Under the pieces are notes generated by a model. The model was not told the DNA's origin. It made no database searches and worked only from the letters and a program-made list of their open reading frames with translations. This document shows positions 36,050 through 46,954 of a stretch of DNA of 64,000 bases, piece by piece (positions within the stretch are counted from its first letter, which is position 1; each line of letters opens with the position of its first letter). The DNA is taken from the NCBI GenBank assembly GCA_018398805.1, contig JAGFBZ010000865.1:1054001-1118000 (forward strand). The letters are read 5' to 3'. Made by a program: the position numbers and the translations under genes. This DNA comes from Hirundichthys speculiger (Eukaryota > Chordata > Actinopteri > Beloniformes > Exocoetidae).

Positions 36050-36304
36050 TGTTTGAAGGGTTTTGCAGGTTTGAAATGCAAAAACTGATACATATCAATG
36101 GATGAGATTTAGCGAATGAAACAAAACATGGAAATATCTTAGGTATGTGATGATAAAAATAATAATTAAACTTCTTAATTATTATGTTTTAATTTGCAAT
36201 TTCCATCCCACATTTTTCAGATTCAGGGTGGTAAATTACTGTCTACCAACTTAGGATGGTTTAAACAATGCTCTATTGAGCCGTACCGTACCGTCTTCTT
36301 CCGC

Positions 36305-37492
36305 TTATCCGAGGTCGGGTCGCGGGGGCATCAGCCGGAGTAAGGAAGCCCAGACCCCCCTCTCCCCGGCCACTTCCTCCAGCTCCTCTGGGGGGATCCC
36401 AAGGCGTTCCCAGGCCAGCCGAGAGACATAGTCCCTCCAGCGTGTCCTGGGTCTTCCCCGGGGTCTCCTCCCAGTGGGCCGTGCCCGGAACACCTCACCA
36501 GGGAGGCGCCCAGGAGGCATCCTAACCAGATGCCCGAGCCACCTCATCTGGCTCCTCTCGATGCGGAGGAGCAGCGATTCTACTCTGAGCCCCTCCCGGA
36601 TGACCGAGCTTCTCACCCTATCTCTAAGGGAGAGCCCGGCCACCCTGCGAAGGAAGCTCATTTCAGCCGCTTGTATCCGCGATCTTGTTCTTTCGGTCAC
36701 TACCCAAAGCTCATGGCCATAGGTGAGGGTAGGAACGTAGATCGACCAGTAAATAGAGAGCTTCGCCTTCCGACTCAGCTCCTTCTTTACCACAACAGAC
36801 CGGTGCAGCACCCGCATCACTGCAGATGCCGCACCGATCCGTCTGTCGATCTCCCGCTCCATCCTTCCCTCACTCGTGAACAAGATCCCGAGATACTTAA
36901 ACTCCTCCACTTGGGGAAGGACCTCATCCCCAACCCGGAGAGGGCACTCCACCCTTTTCCGGCTGAGGACCATGGTCTCGGATTTGGAGGTGCTGATTCT
37001 CATCCCAGCCGCTTCACAACCGGCTGCGAATCGCTCCAGCGAGAGCTGTAGATCACGGCTCGATGAAGCCAACAGAACCACATCATCTGCAAATAGCAGA
37101 GACCCAATCCTGAGGCCACCGAACCGGATCCCCTCGACACCTCGACTGCGCCTAGAAATTCTGTCCATAAAAGTAATGAACAGAATCGGTGACAAAGGGC
37201 AGCCTTGGCGGAGTCCAACCCTCACTGGAAACGAATCCGACTTACTGCCGGCAATGCGGACCAAACTCTGGCACCGGTCGTACAGGGACCGGACAGCCCG
37301 TATAAGGGAGTCCGGCACCCCATACTCCCGAAGCACCCCCCACAGGAATCCCCGGGGAACACGGTCGAACGCCTTCTCCAAATCCACAAAACACATGTAG
37401 ACTGGTTGGGCGAACTCCCATGCCCCCTCCAAGACCCTGAAGAGGGTGTGTAGAGCTGGTCCACCGTTCCACGGCCGGGACGAAAACCACAC
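36305..37492 (-). pseudogene. retrotransposon reverse transcriptase domain
   Basis: 395 codons. RT motifs: YMCFVDLEKAFDRVPRG (motif A Asp), GLRQGCPLSPILF (motif B), SLLFADDVVLLASS (catalytic FADD) and EEFKYLGILF (thumb start). The C-terminal part has WLGHLVRMP and GRRPRGRPRTRW, and ends LLRLMPPRPDLG. The catalytic residues are intact, but upstream frameshifts separate it from its N-terminus. Confidence 0.93.
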
Positions 37493-37621
37493 TGCTCCTC
37501 CTCAATCCGAGATTCGACTATCCGACGGACCCTCCTCTCCAGGACCCCTGAATAGACCTTCCCAGGGAGGCTGAGGAGTGTGATCCCCCTGTAGTTGGAA
37601 CACACCCTCCGGTCCCCCTTT

Positions 37622-38077
37622 TTAAAGAGGGGGGACCACCACCCCAGTCTGCCAATCCAGGGGTACTGTCCCCGACGTCCACGCGATGCTGCAGAGGCGT
37701 GTCAACCAAGACAGCCCCTCAGCATCCAGAGCCTTGAGGAACTCCGGGCGGATCTCATCCACACCCGGGGCCCTGCCACCGAGGAGCTTTTTAACCACCT
37801 CGGCAACCTCAGCCCCAGAGATAGGAGAGTCCACCCCTGAGTCCCCAGACTCTGCTTCCTCATTGGAAGACGTGTCGGCGGGATTGAGGAGGTCTTCGAA
37901 GTATTCCCTCCACCGATCCACAACGTCCCGAGTCGAGGTCAACAGCTCCCCATCCCCACTGTATACAGTGTGTTGATGGAGCACTGCTTCCCCCTCCTGA
38001 GACGCCGGATGGTGGACCAGAATCTCTTCGAAGCCGTTCGGAAGTCGTTCTCCATGGCCTCTCCAAACTCCTCCCAT
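37622..38077 (-). pseudogene. retrotransposon linker/RT N-terminal segment
   Basis: 151 codons, including VDRWREYFEDLLNP, EVAEVVKKLLGGRAPGVDEI and RPEFLKALDAEGLSWLTRLC. This is the region just before the RT palm in RTE-type ORF2. It overlaps the end of the endonuclease frame in another register, which shows one frameshift, and ends at another in the run of G/C near 37620. Confidence 0.8.
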
Positions 38078-39156
38078 GTCCGAGTTTTTGCCTCAGCAAC
38101 CGCCAAAGCCGCGTCCCGCTTAGCCTGCCGATACCTGTCAGCTGCCTCCAGAGTCCCACATGCCAAAAAGGCCTTATAGGACTCCTTCTTCAGCTTGACG
38201 GCATCCCTCACTGCTGGTGTCCACCAACGAGTTCTGGGATTGCCGCCACGACAGGCACCAACGACCTTACGGCCACAGCTCCGGTCGGCCGCCTCAACAA
38301 TGGAGGCCCGGAACATAGCCCACTCGGACTCAATGTCCCCTGCCTCCCTCGGAACATGATCGAAGTTCCGCCGGAGGTGTGAGTTAAAGCTCCTTCTGAC
38401 AGGAGACTCTGCCAGACGTTCCCAGCAGACCCTCACAACACGTTTGGGCCTGCCAGGTCTGACCGGCATCCTCCCCCACCATCTGAGCCAACCCACCACC
38501 AGGTGGTGATCAGTTGACAGCTCCGCCCCTCTCTTCGCCCGAGTGTCCAAGACATGCGGCCGCAAGTCCGACGATACGATTATGAAGTCGATCATCGAAC
38601 TGCGGCCTAGAGTGTCCTGGTGCCAAGTGCACATGTGGACACTCTTATGCTTGAACATGGTGTTCGTTATGGACAATCCATGACGAGCACAGAAGTCCAA
38701 CAACAAAACACCACTCTGGTTCAGATCGGGGGGGCCCTGCCTCCCAACCACACCCCTCCAGGTCTCACTGTCGTTGCCCACGTGAGCATTGAAGTCCCCC
38801 AGCAGAACGAGGGAGTCCCCAGATGGAACATTCTCCAATACTCCATCCAAGGACTCCAAAAAGGGTGGGTACTCTGAACTGCTATTTGGTGCGTAAGCAC
38901 AAACAACAGTCAGGACCCGTCCCCCCACCCGGAGGCGGAGAGAGGCTACCCTCTCGTCCACCGGAGTAAACCCCAATGTACAGGCGCCAAGTCGGGGGGC
39001 AATAAGTATGCCCACCCCAGCTCGGCGCCTCTCACCCGGAGCAACTCCAGAGTGGAAAAGCGTCCAACCCCTCTCAAGGATACTGGTTCCAGAGCCCAAG
39101 CCGTGTGTTGAGGTGAGTCCAACTATATCTAGCTGGAACCGCTCGACCTCACACAC
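37939..39156 (-). pseudogene. retrotransposon AP-endonuclease domain
   Basis: A 405-codon frame. Apurinic-endonuclease motifs in order: an N-terminal [11 protein letters not shown], then [12 protein letters not shown] (metal-binding Asp-Phe-Asn), [12 protein letters not shown], and the catalytic [11 protein letters not shown] near residue 215. A basic linker before the reverse transcriptase follows. It nicks target DNA to prime insertion. The frame leaves the element's coding path near 38000, where a shift is needed to continue. Confidence 0.88.
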
Positions 39157-39250
39157 CAGCTCAGGCTCCTTCCCCGCCAGAGAGGTGACATTCCACGTCC
39201 CTAGAGCTAGCTTCTGCAGCCGGGGATCGGACCGCCAGGTCTATTGAGCC

Positions 39251-40208
39251 CCATACTGCAAAACCAAATTCACCTTTTGGGATGAAATTTTCAGTTTGTT
39301 GTACTTATTTGTTCTTTCAGTGGTACTCTTCACACACAATCAATGTGTCAGTGAGCAAGATACCCAAGCCATACCTAAGTTCCCTGTTCATAATACTTTG
39401 TACTTGTTTCCTCTTGTGTGGGAACTTCACCAGCCTTTTCTGTCTTTGAGTTGCATTTGTATCTTTTGTGTAATCCTCTAGGGGTTCTGGTGAAGGGGAT
39501 GTCCATCTCCTGATATTTGATAGTTAAACACACATGCTTACATCCTGACCTGGAGAATATGTGTAATATCACCTGGTGTCAAGTTATAAGGTTTTTCTAG
39601 TTGTAAACAAAATAAGTATTTAAATTTAATGTAATTTACAAGACGGTCATCTGTCAACAAGCCATTGATTTTGACAAACTAAGCTCAAATTATAGCTGAC
39701 ACGTGCTGCTTCAGTGTATCCACTGCCTCCACGACTCAAGTGCTGACTGTCAATCAGATGCATGGCTCACAGTCTAATGAGGTAAACAGAACTATATCAC
39801 TTATCAAAAGCACAAAAACAATCCAAGTTTATCAAATTGGGTGCTACTCAAACTTTAGCTTTAGGCAAAGACAGATTTGATTTGTATCTCAAACAGCCTG
39901 TAACAAGGAGTTCATCAGATCAAACAGGTGTGCTTTGCCTGCACTCAAATTCAGCTGCGTGTTCTGCCTAAAGAAAAAAAAAGTATGCATTATTTGGGAT
40001 ATTTTTCATCCTAGTGGAAACACAATTATTATATAGATCAATACACCATACTTGGTAGTTTTAAAGAACAACAATGAAGTATTGCCTTTTCTTTGACTAT
40101 ATTTGTAAGAACTCACAATTAGTCCAACACAGACAACCTCTTAATCCAAACAACTCCAAGTACGCTGACATAAAGCTTATTGAATTTCACAAAACGTGCC
40201 GGATGTTT
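39251..40208. other. intergenic, between the LINE and the TTAA element
   Basis: About 1 kb of AT-rich non-coding DNA. No gene, RNA or clear repeat is seen. Confidence 0.45.
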
Positions 40209-40574
40209 TTAACCTTTCTGTCGTGTTTGGGTCAAATCTGACTGATTTCCTACTTCCATCAATCATAAATATTGTGTTTTACATTTGATTGTCTCAGGGC
40301 CTTATGATATCCTCCACACTAGCCATTTGAACATAAATAATTGCTGATCACCACTTTCTCTGAATTTTGAGTAGTTTATTCAACTTTGTAACACCTGTGG
40401 TGTTCCTGGTCAAAAATGACCACCATAGGAAATTAATGGGTGACCCTAGATTGTGTTCATCCATCAGATTGTACACAACCACAAATACACCACCACGCAC
40501 ACACACACACCACCCCACGTGAACCCCTTTCAGACTGAACAAATAGGTGTCTCCTCTTCCCACCTCATTCCTGT

Positions 40575-40802
40575 GCTTATGTGCCCATCCCCCCACATGA
40601 ACCACAGTTTCCAAACTAAATGTATAACACTAACACTTGTTCCACATTTCAAAGTCAACAATTAGGTGTTTATTATGAGAACCGTCTCTTTCCCAGGCTT
40701 ATGTGCCCATCCCCCCAAGTGAACCGCACTTTCCAAACTAAATGTATAACACTAACACTTGTTCCACATTTCAAAGTCAACAATTAGGTGTTTGTTATGA
40801 GA
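40575..40802. repeat. two-copy direct repeat, period 122 bp
   Basis: About 106 bp from GCTTATGTGCCCATCCCCCC to GTGTTTATTATGAGA is repeated at 40697-40802 with only a few changes. Seen directly; it lies inside the piggyBac-like element. Confidence 0.9.
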
Positions 40803-40815
40803 CACACCTGAGGAA

Positions 40816-41058
40816 GAGGCACCTGTGATATTCCAGTCCAAGGATGGCAATTTGCTCTGGTATTCATCCACCCAGGAAAGAGGAGGAAGAGGAGGAAGAG
40901 CAAGAATAGAAAATATTGTTAGGATGCCGCTCCTGTGTGTGAAGACACATGCCCCCACCCCCCACCCCCCACACACACAGACACACACACATACAAATGA
41001 TAGGCTCCTGGGTGGATGAACACCAGAGCAAATTGCCATCCTTGGACTGGAATATCAC
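40816..41058. repeat. large inverted repeat
   Basis: GATATTCCAGTCCAAGGATG and the next ~30 bases at about 40828-40876 reappear in reverse complement at about 41010-41058. A third, direct copy lies at about 41570-41618. Arms of roughly 50 bp could form a cruciform or hairpin. Confidence 0.85.
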
Positions 41059-41059
41059 G

Positions 41060-41570
41060 AGACAGCTCCCACCGCTACACCGGGCTGTGGGCTCGAACGT
41101 GAATGTTCAGCACCGAACAGCTCCCACCATTACTCCGGGCTTTGGGAGCTCTCCGCTGCTGAACATTCACATTCAGCACTGGACAGCCCCCACAGCCCGG
41201 AGAAGTGGTGGGAGCTGTCCAGTGCTGAATGTGAACATTCAGCACGGGATAGTCCCACCAACTCTGCACCGGACAGCTCCCAAAGTCCGGAGTAGTGGTG
41301 GGAGCTGTCTGGTTCGGACAGCTCCCAAAGTCCGGAGTAGTGGTGGGAGCTGTCCAGTGCTGAATGTGAACGTTCAGCACCGGACAGCTCCCATCACTAG
41401 TTCAGGCATTGGGAGCTGTTCTGTGCTGAACGTGAATGTTCAGTAGTAGTAGTGGTGGGAGCTGTCTGGTTCGGACAGCTCCCAAAGTCCGGAGTAGTGG
41501 TGGGAGCTGTCCAGTGCTGAACATTCACGTTCAAGCCCACAGCCCGGTGTAGCGGTGGGAGCTGTCCCGT
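41060..41570. repeat. palindromic minisatellite
   Basis: Alternating direct and inverted copies of GGACAGCTCCCACCACTACT, CCGGACTTTGGGAGCTGTCC and GTGCTGAATGTGAACATTCA units. Many adjacent pairs are near-perfect palindromes of 24-40 bp, for example around 41221-41245. Highly foldable sequence, seen directly. Confidence 0.9.
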
Positions 41571-42500
41571 GATATTCCAGTCCAAGGATGGCAATTTGCT
41601 CTGGTATTTATCCACCCAGGAAAGAGGAGGAAGAGCAAGAGTAGAAAATATTGTTAGGATGGCACTCCTGTATGTGAAGACACATGTGAAGACATGTGTC
41701 TTCACATACAGGAAACAAAACGAACACAACACAAAGGTTAATGGGAAGTTCAACGGGTGGCTGAACTTCTGTGGACTTTTTGCAAGAATTAACAGAAATG
41801 CACTTTTCTATACTTTACAGGGTCATCTCCCAGGACTTGGCTACATCAATGCCTCAGCACACTGTTGTCAGACTCTTTGAAATGAGCAACACCCCACCCC
41901 CCTTCTGAGCTTGCTCAACTGGCTTTGAGAGAGCTGGAGATCTTTTCACTTCTGCAGTCACACATTGCCACCTTCGCAGAGGGCGAGTTGTGTGCTGATC
42001 TCTGAAAATGCTCCATCACACAAATAAACCCAGCTGACACTGTTGGGTTCTCCTCTACTGCATACAAGGAACCTGAGCAAGATCCAGTGTCCTTTTCCAC
42101 AAAAATGAGATTATCTGCTGTCTGAACTTTTTCAAGAACAAGCAGATGTCTTGCATCATGTTTAAAAGGAAAATGGCAGCACTTAAGGCCTTTGCACAGC
42201 GCCTGAGCTCTCCATTAAGGATAAATTAAGGTCCTAAAATTAAACTGTTCCTTGCCTTGAAAGGAATCAAAAAAAGGGGGTTCTGGACTCTTTATCGAGA
42301 ATCCCATCTGCACCAGTGCAAAAAGACCTAAACCGTGTGAACTGAGGATGAATTAAGATGCTTTATGTTATTTAGAATATCCACTCAGGATAATTCCTGG
42401 CTTAACTATTTTTAGTGTTCTGGAACAACTTGCATGTCCAGATAGAAGCTGTGTTTTTTTCTAAAGTGTATGAAGGTGCAGAGGTGGGTAGGTTGGGGAA

Positions 42501-42519
42501 GGGGGGGGGGGGGGGGGGG
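42501..42519 (+). repeat. poly-G tract (19 G)
   Basis: Uninterrupted run of 19 G, preceded by GGTTGGGGAA. It can form a G-quadruplex and is prone to sequencing error. Confidence 0.9.
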
Positions 42520-44989
42520 TATAGCTCCGACAGAAGACCAGAGGTCATTTGTCACACATATGCCTATTATGTCACTGGAGACAAACAGCTAAGACACGCC
42601 AGGCTGTGATCATGTGTTTCTATGCGCTTCATAAGGTCCACCAATCCCCACGCCACCCCACTCCACTCAAACATGCTAATGTACCTGCGCTTTACTCTAA
42701 TTGGTCCCAGTGATGCTCGCCCTGCTCCACCTGTGTTCACAGGAAGCCTCCAGTCAGTCCTGCAGCCAGGCCCCCGCCACTGTGCGCGAGTATGCAGTGC
42801 TAATATTATGCAAACAAATACTTTGTTGTTTGGCCCTTCTTGCCACTGTGGAAGAAAGATAGATAGTAAGTTGAGGGAAATGGAGAAAGGAACCAGGAGT
42901 GGATGAGTTGAGGGTGCTTGAATTTATTAGCGTTATTACCTAAGGTGTGCTGCTTTACAGGGGGTAATGTGCCAGATAGCTTCATACCCTCAAAACTTCA
43001 GCCAACCCGCTAATGAGCGCATGGAAAAGTTAGTCAAGGTGGAGAGGGGCTTTGAGGAGCTACGTACCCGAGTCCATGTTGTTATTTTATATGCCGGAGC
43101 AGAAAACAAAGGATGGCTGCTTATTTTGTAACGTACTATAAGGCAAATGAAAACCAATACTGCTTGCCCCCTTTGTTTTGATTCTGAATGCACAAAACAA
43201 AATGGTATTATGGATTGATGAAGTTGGAGCTGGAGAGCACAAAAAAAGATAAAAATCCTATAGTTATGAATCTGCATTTTTCACTGTACGAAACTTTTGA
43301 CAATACAAAACAATACAGTGAATGCAGAGTCATATTCTCTCCATCATCTCAGACATATCCCAGACTGATCATACCGGCACGACAGGGTTCAGGTTGTCAC
43401 AGCGATAAGATCTGCTTCTCTCTCAGGTAATTTTAAGGACTACAGCCTCCCTTCTGTTTTAAGAAAATGTGGATCACAGATGAATTCAACCCTTTCCTCA
43501 TTCTCTCTTTTTCTTTGTCTTTTCCCAAGGAGCTCATGGCTTTAGAGAGACAGCAAGCTTAGGACAGTCCGCGGGGATGGAGAGTGTTTTAGTGTCAAGG
43601 AACAATAAAAGCGCAGAAAGTAAATTGGTTACGTTGGATAAGACGAGAGAGAGGGGCAAAATCCAAAAAGGATATATACAGTATATATAGATATACAGTA
43701 TACAGTTACATTGCCCTACCTCTTGCCCCATGCCTGTACTTTATCACACAGCATCAAAACATAGCTTTATTCCCTTGAGTGGCTTTCCTTTTTATCTGCT
43801 CCCTAGCTTCCCACGGCAGGCCGCATCCACCCATAATCTGCTGCTGTTTCATGTCTGGAGCACTGTAGAGGAGGATAAAGGACTTGTTCGAGTGAAGATC
43901 AATGAGGTTGTGTACATAGCATATGTACATCAGGACAGTCAGATTCCTTTTTTCTTTTCAAGGTGCCATCTGTTCTAATATTAAAGAATATTATACAAAG
44001 ATATACCCGACCAAGAGGCCAAGCAGGTTACCCAAGAGTTTTAATGACTGAAATATGGCGTGTGGTGAGATTTCTGTCATCCACAGTGTAAACAACATCT
44101 ACCTTTTGTTACTGAACCACCTCTCTGTGGATCAAACATGGAGGACAAACACAATGAAAACAGTAAACATGTTGCATTATACATTTGTCCAAAACACATT
44201 TGGCTGTACGTCACAAGTACCTTGTTATTTAAGTCAGTGCCAAGTGCTTGTGCCTGTAAAAATCAAAGCAGACTGATGCATTGGCAGGAATAGCTGGGGT
44301 GTGAAACTGTGTCAGTGAAGTAAGGAAAGCCACCAGTGGCTGCTTTCTATTCACACCACAGCTGGCGGATGAAATCTGCAAGGACTAATTGTGCAGCAGT
44401 TGGAAGCTTAAGAAAATCTCAGATTTTGCTCTCCCTGTTCTTTGTACTCTCTACCCGCCTTCCCACCCAAGTGGCATCCACTCATACCAGACAAAGGGAA
44501 TTCAAAAATGAAACAGAGACCTTGAGACACGCGCAACACAAACAGACTGCACAAACCATCAATGGACCCCAAAGTCCAAACCTGACCTCATCTACTCCTT
44601 CAGGAACAACCGCCAGCAGAAATCTGTGGAATGAGAAATTACAGGAAAGCTGGATTGCAGAGAAAAAAAAAAAAGAAAAAAAAGTTGGGACAAGAGGAAG
44701 CGATACAGATGGAGGAGAGAAATGACACCGAGTTGATTTTCTTGGAATGAATTAAAGCAGAAGGGAGAAAAAGTTTGCATTTGATCAAAGTAGTTCCCAC
44801 AGGAAATCTCTCTTAATGAGAACTTATACAAGAAAAGAAGGGAGGAAAACAAGGAGAATGAAAGAGAGGAAAAGGAGGATATGGAGTGCCATTCCTACAT
44901 AGAAAAGAATGAGATGAATCACGTACGGCGCCTAGTGGAAGAAATGTGTGCTTGTGTGTGTGTTGGGTGCGGTGAGGGGGGTGGTTGAA

Positions 44990-45560
44990 GGGTGTTTTCA
45001 AGATCGTTTTAACGTCTTCACTGTGGGAGAATCAGAGGCAAGGCCAGGTTAATTAAACCCAAGGGAGAACCAGCTAAGGGGGCCCGCATTTGAATATGTC
45101 ACAGAAATAGCACAAGTGTGTCAGCCAAGGCCGGATGGCGGGGCTCGGCGAGTAAATATGTTGACTATGCATTACACGCTAAAAGGAAGAGACAGAAATA
45201 AAGACTGTCAGACAGCAAGGGGGGTGAAGTGGGGGGGGGGTCTGGGATAATTTGCGTGGCATTAATGTTACGCTTTTTTTTTTTCGTACCCACTGTGCCA
45301 CCGGATTTCTGAGTTATTAATGTTTGTCATTAGCCACATTACGCTGGAGGACAGTGAGTGGAAAAAAGACTGAAGAAATTTATATGGGACAAATATTGAC
45401 AATAGCTGGCTCCTGGGTATTGGAGAAGAAGAAAAGATGCAAACTATGTTAATGAATGGTAATTAAGCACTAGGGTTTGTCTCTCCTGAATCCCAGCTAA
45501 ATTGGTCCCCGAGTTGCAGCGAGAGACAGTCCTGGTCTAATCCTTTATTATAAAAAGATA
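44990..45560. promoter_or_regulatory. candidate conserved noncoding element/enhancer
   Basis: A dense cluster of developmental-type motifs: GGTTAATTAAAC, ATTTGAATATGTCA, GACTATGCATTACA (POU/octamer-like), GCATTAATGTTACG, GTTATTAATGTTTGTCATTA, ACAATAGC (SOX-like) and TGGTAATTAAGC. It contains no repeats. The sequence shows the motifs; enhancer function and conservation are inferred. Confidence 0.35.
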
Positions 45561-45879
45561 AAGGAAAACGACATCATTAGCATATATTTGAGAGGGGAGG
45601 GGGGGTATTAAAAAGTGGAATTATTTCTTTTTAATTCCTGAACGGTGGAGTCCTCACACCATTGTTAATTATACATTATAAAAAAGAAAGTAGGAAAGTA
45701 GTGAAGAGGAAAACAAAGCCAAAAAAGGTAAAGAAGTAAAAAAAATTGTGTGGGGGTCTCTGGTGTAGTATGCAAACTCAAGGATAGAGGAGACCACGAT
45801 CCTTTATTATTCAAAATGAATAATAAGAGAGGTTGGGAAAGGAAACAGATAAAAGGGAAGTAGCTGTCCTCTAATGCAC

Positions 45880-46090
45880 CACTGCTCTGTATGTGTGCCC
45901 ATCCAGACTCTTATTAATGATGTCAACAGCAGGGGTCACTTGTTACAGACAGGAACCATGCCAACAGGCAGCTGTCAATCAGGAGATAGGTGTAAGAACC
46001 CTGCCGTCCAGCAGAGCCCCCTCAGTCACCATCACACACTGACACTCCTTTGAACTGCTGGAGATGGCAAAATACAAGAGAGCATTGAGA
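45880..46090. promoter_or_regulatory. second candidate conserved noncoding element
   Basis: Complex, repeat-free sequence with CTTATTAATGATGTCA, CAGCTGTCAATCAGGAG (a Meis/Pbx-like TGTCAATCA) and GATAGGTGTAA (T-box-like half-site). Its regulatory role is inferred only. Confidence 0.3.
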
Positions 46091-46145
46091 CAAGTGATAA
46101 CGCTAAATCAGTCTTGGAGGAGAAGAATATGGGCAGGAATAGATT

Positions 46146-46151
46146 TTTATT
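46146..46151 (-). terminator. cntln: possible cntln polyadenylation signal
   Basis: AATAAA on the minus strand about 700 nt past the stop codon at 46844. Other AATAAA words on this strand near 45801 and 45544 are alternatives. No downstream element was examined beyond this. Confidence 0.25.
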
Positions 46152-46843
46152 GACAAATTTAGACAAGGTTTTTTTACGCAAAATATCTACTGATATTCAA
46201 CACAATTAACTGATAAATTATCAATATAAGCAGTAAAGAACAGATACATCCATAAACAAAGACAATATTTGATAAAAAATATATCCTTGCAGTGCATTTG
46301 ATGAATGACACAGTCAGCTTCAATAGCTGTACAAGATGTCTGAAGTTTGCTAAGTGGATCTAATGTCTATAAATATTTTCCTCTGTGCTTCATTTTACTC
46401 TCTCCAAGTATCGACTTACCCTGATAAGTCAAATCCCTGGACCCACAGATTCTCAAAGGTGTCAAAAAAAATTAGGAGGAGAAGTAAAAAAAAGTTGAGA
46501 AAAAAGTGTAACTAAGCAGTAGTGTAAGCATTTGCCTTATCATCCTGGCCGGGTCTGGTGGAGAGTGGCTGCGCTGTAAATTAGTTTGGCACTAAGGGGC
46601 CCTGTCTGATAGACATAGTGGAGTGAGTACTAACACAGATGTCGAGGGCTCATTTACAAAAGCTGGGGTGCTGTGTCGAGCCAGTGGCCCAGAGTGAGTC
46701 GACAGCGCTTTTCTCACAAATATTGGTTCTGCTGCCCCGGCTCAGCTTGGCTCAGCCCAGCTCCCACTGAGCAGGAGCTAGGTAGGGAAAGAAGGGGTGG
46801 GGGGGGGGGAGGATGACAGTTTTCCCAGCCTCAGCCCAGGGAG

Positions 46844-46954
46844 TCAGGTTTTTTCGCTGACTGGTGTTGCGAGCGCGGCCAGCTCTTCTGTCAGCACTTT
46901 CCTCTCCTTCATCTTCACGCGCACAGCCTCCATTAGTTGGCCGGCAGAGGGAAT
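46844..46954 (-). CDS. cntln: cntln-like terminal exon
   Basis: 111 nt including the TGA at 46846-46844. It begins [20 protein letters not shown] and ends LATPVSEKT. The acceptor CCCCTGCAG lies after a pyrimidine-rich run. Phase 0 entry fits the preceding exon. A charged amphipathic helix is evident. Confidence 0.8.
   Translation of the reverse strand: MPSAGQLMEAVRVKMKERKVLTEELAALATPVSEKT

Larger units (their letters stand above)
36283..39240 (-). mobile_element. RTE-type non-LTR retrotransposon, nearly complete, inactivated
   Basis: About 2.96 kb flanked by a perfect 10-bp target duplication, CTATTGAGCC, at 36273-36282 and 39241-39250. On the minus strand it begins within the endonuclease (GTWNVTSL near the 5' edge), so it is only slightly 5' truncated. 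It continues through reverse transcriptase and ends CCTCGGATAAGCGGAAGAAG followed by a short (ACGGT)n tail. The coding region is in at least three frames. The clade call (RTE/Rex3-like) rests on the AP endonuclease plus RT layout, the conserved C-terminus and the GGATAAGCGGAAGAAG 3' end. Confidence 0.92.
40209..41741. mobile_element. TTAA-flanked piggyBac-like non-autonomous element
   Basis: About 1.53 kb with TTAA at both borders (40209-40212, 41738-41741). The ends TTAACCTTTCTGTCGTGTTT and, complemented, TTAACCTTTGTGTTGTGTTC are inverted repeats of the piggyBac type (TTAA then CCYTT). There is no transposase. The interior holds a 122-bp-period direct duplication, a segment present in plus/minus/plus order, and about 0.5 kb of palindrome-rich minisatellite. 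Open frames across it are artefacts of the repeats. Confidence 0.7.
41742..46843. other. intergenic between cntln and sh3gl2, with conserved-noncoding-like character
   Basis: About 5.1 kb without a supportable gene. Parts look like conserved noncoding elements by composition: complex sequence with many homeodomain, POU and SOX-like words. The clearest are 44990-45560 and 45880-46090; 42640-42720 and 42935-43060 are weaker. A 19-base G run is at 42501-42519. Polyadenylation candidates for cntln also fall here. Confidence 0.4.

Noticed and set aside
36530..37400. Plus-strand frames of 173 and 174 codons
   Set aside because: They are antisense to the reverse-transcriptase domain, which has clear catalytic motifs on the minus strand.
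40575..40802. CRISPR-like direct repeat
   Set aside because: Only two long copies in a eukaryotic transposon, with no short regular repeats or spacers.
40949..41446. 165-codon frame with HRTAPKVRSSGGSCPV repeats
   Set aside because: It follows the palindromic minisatellite inside the TTAA element; frames are open on both strands because of the repeat composition.
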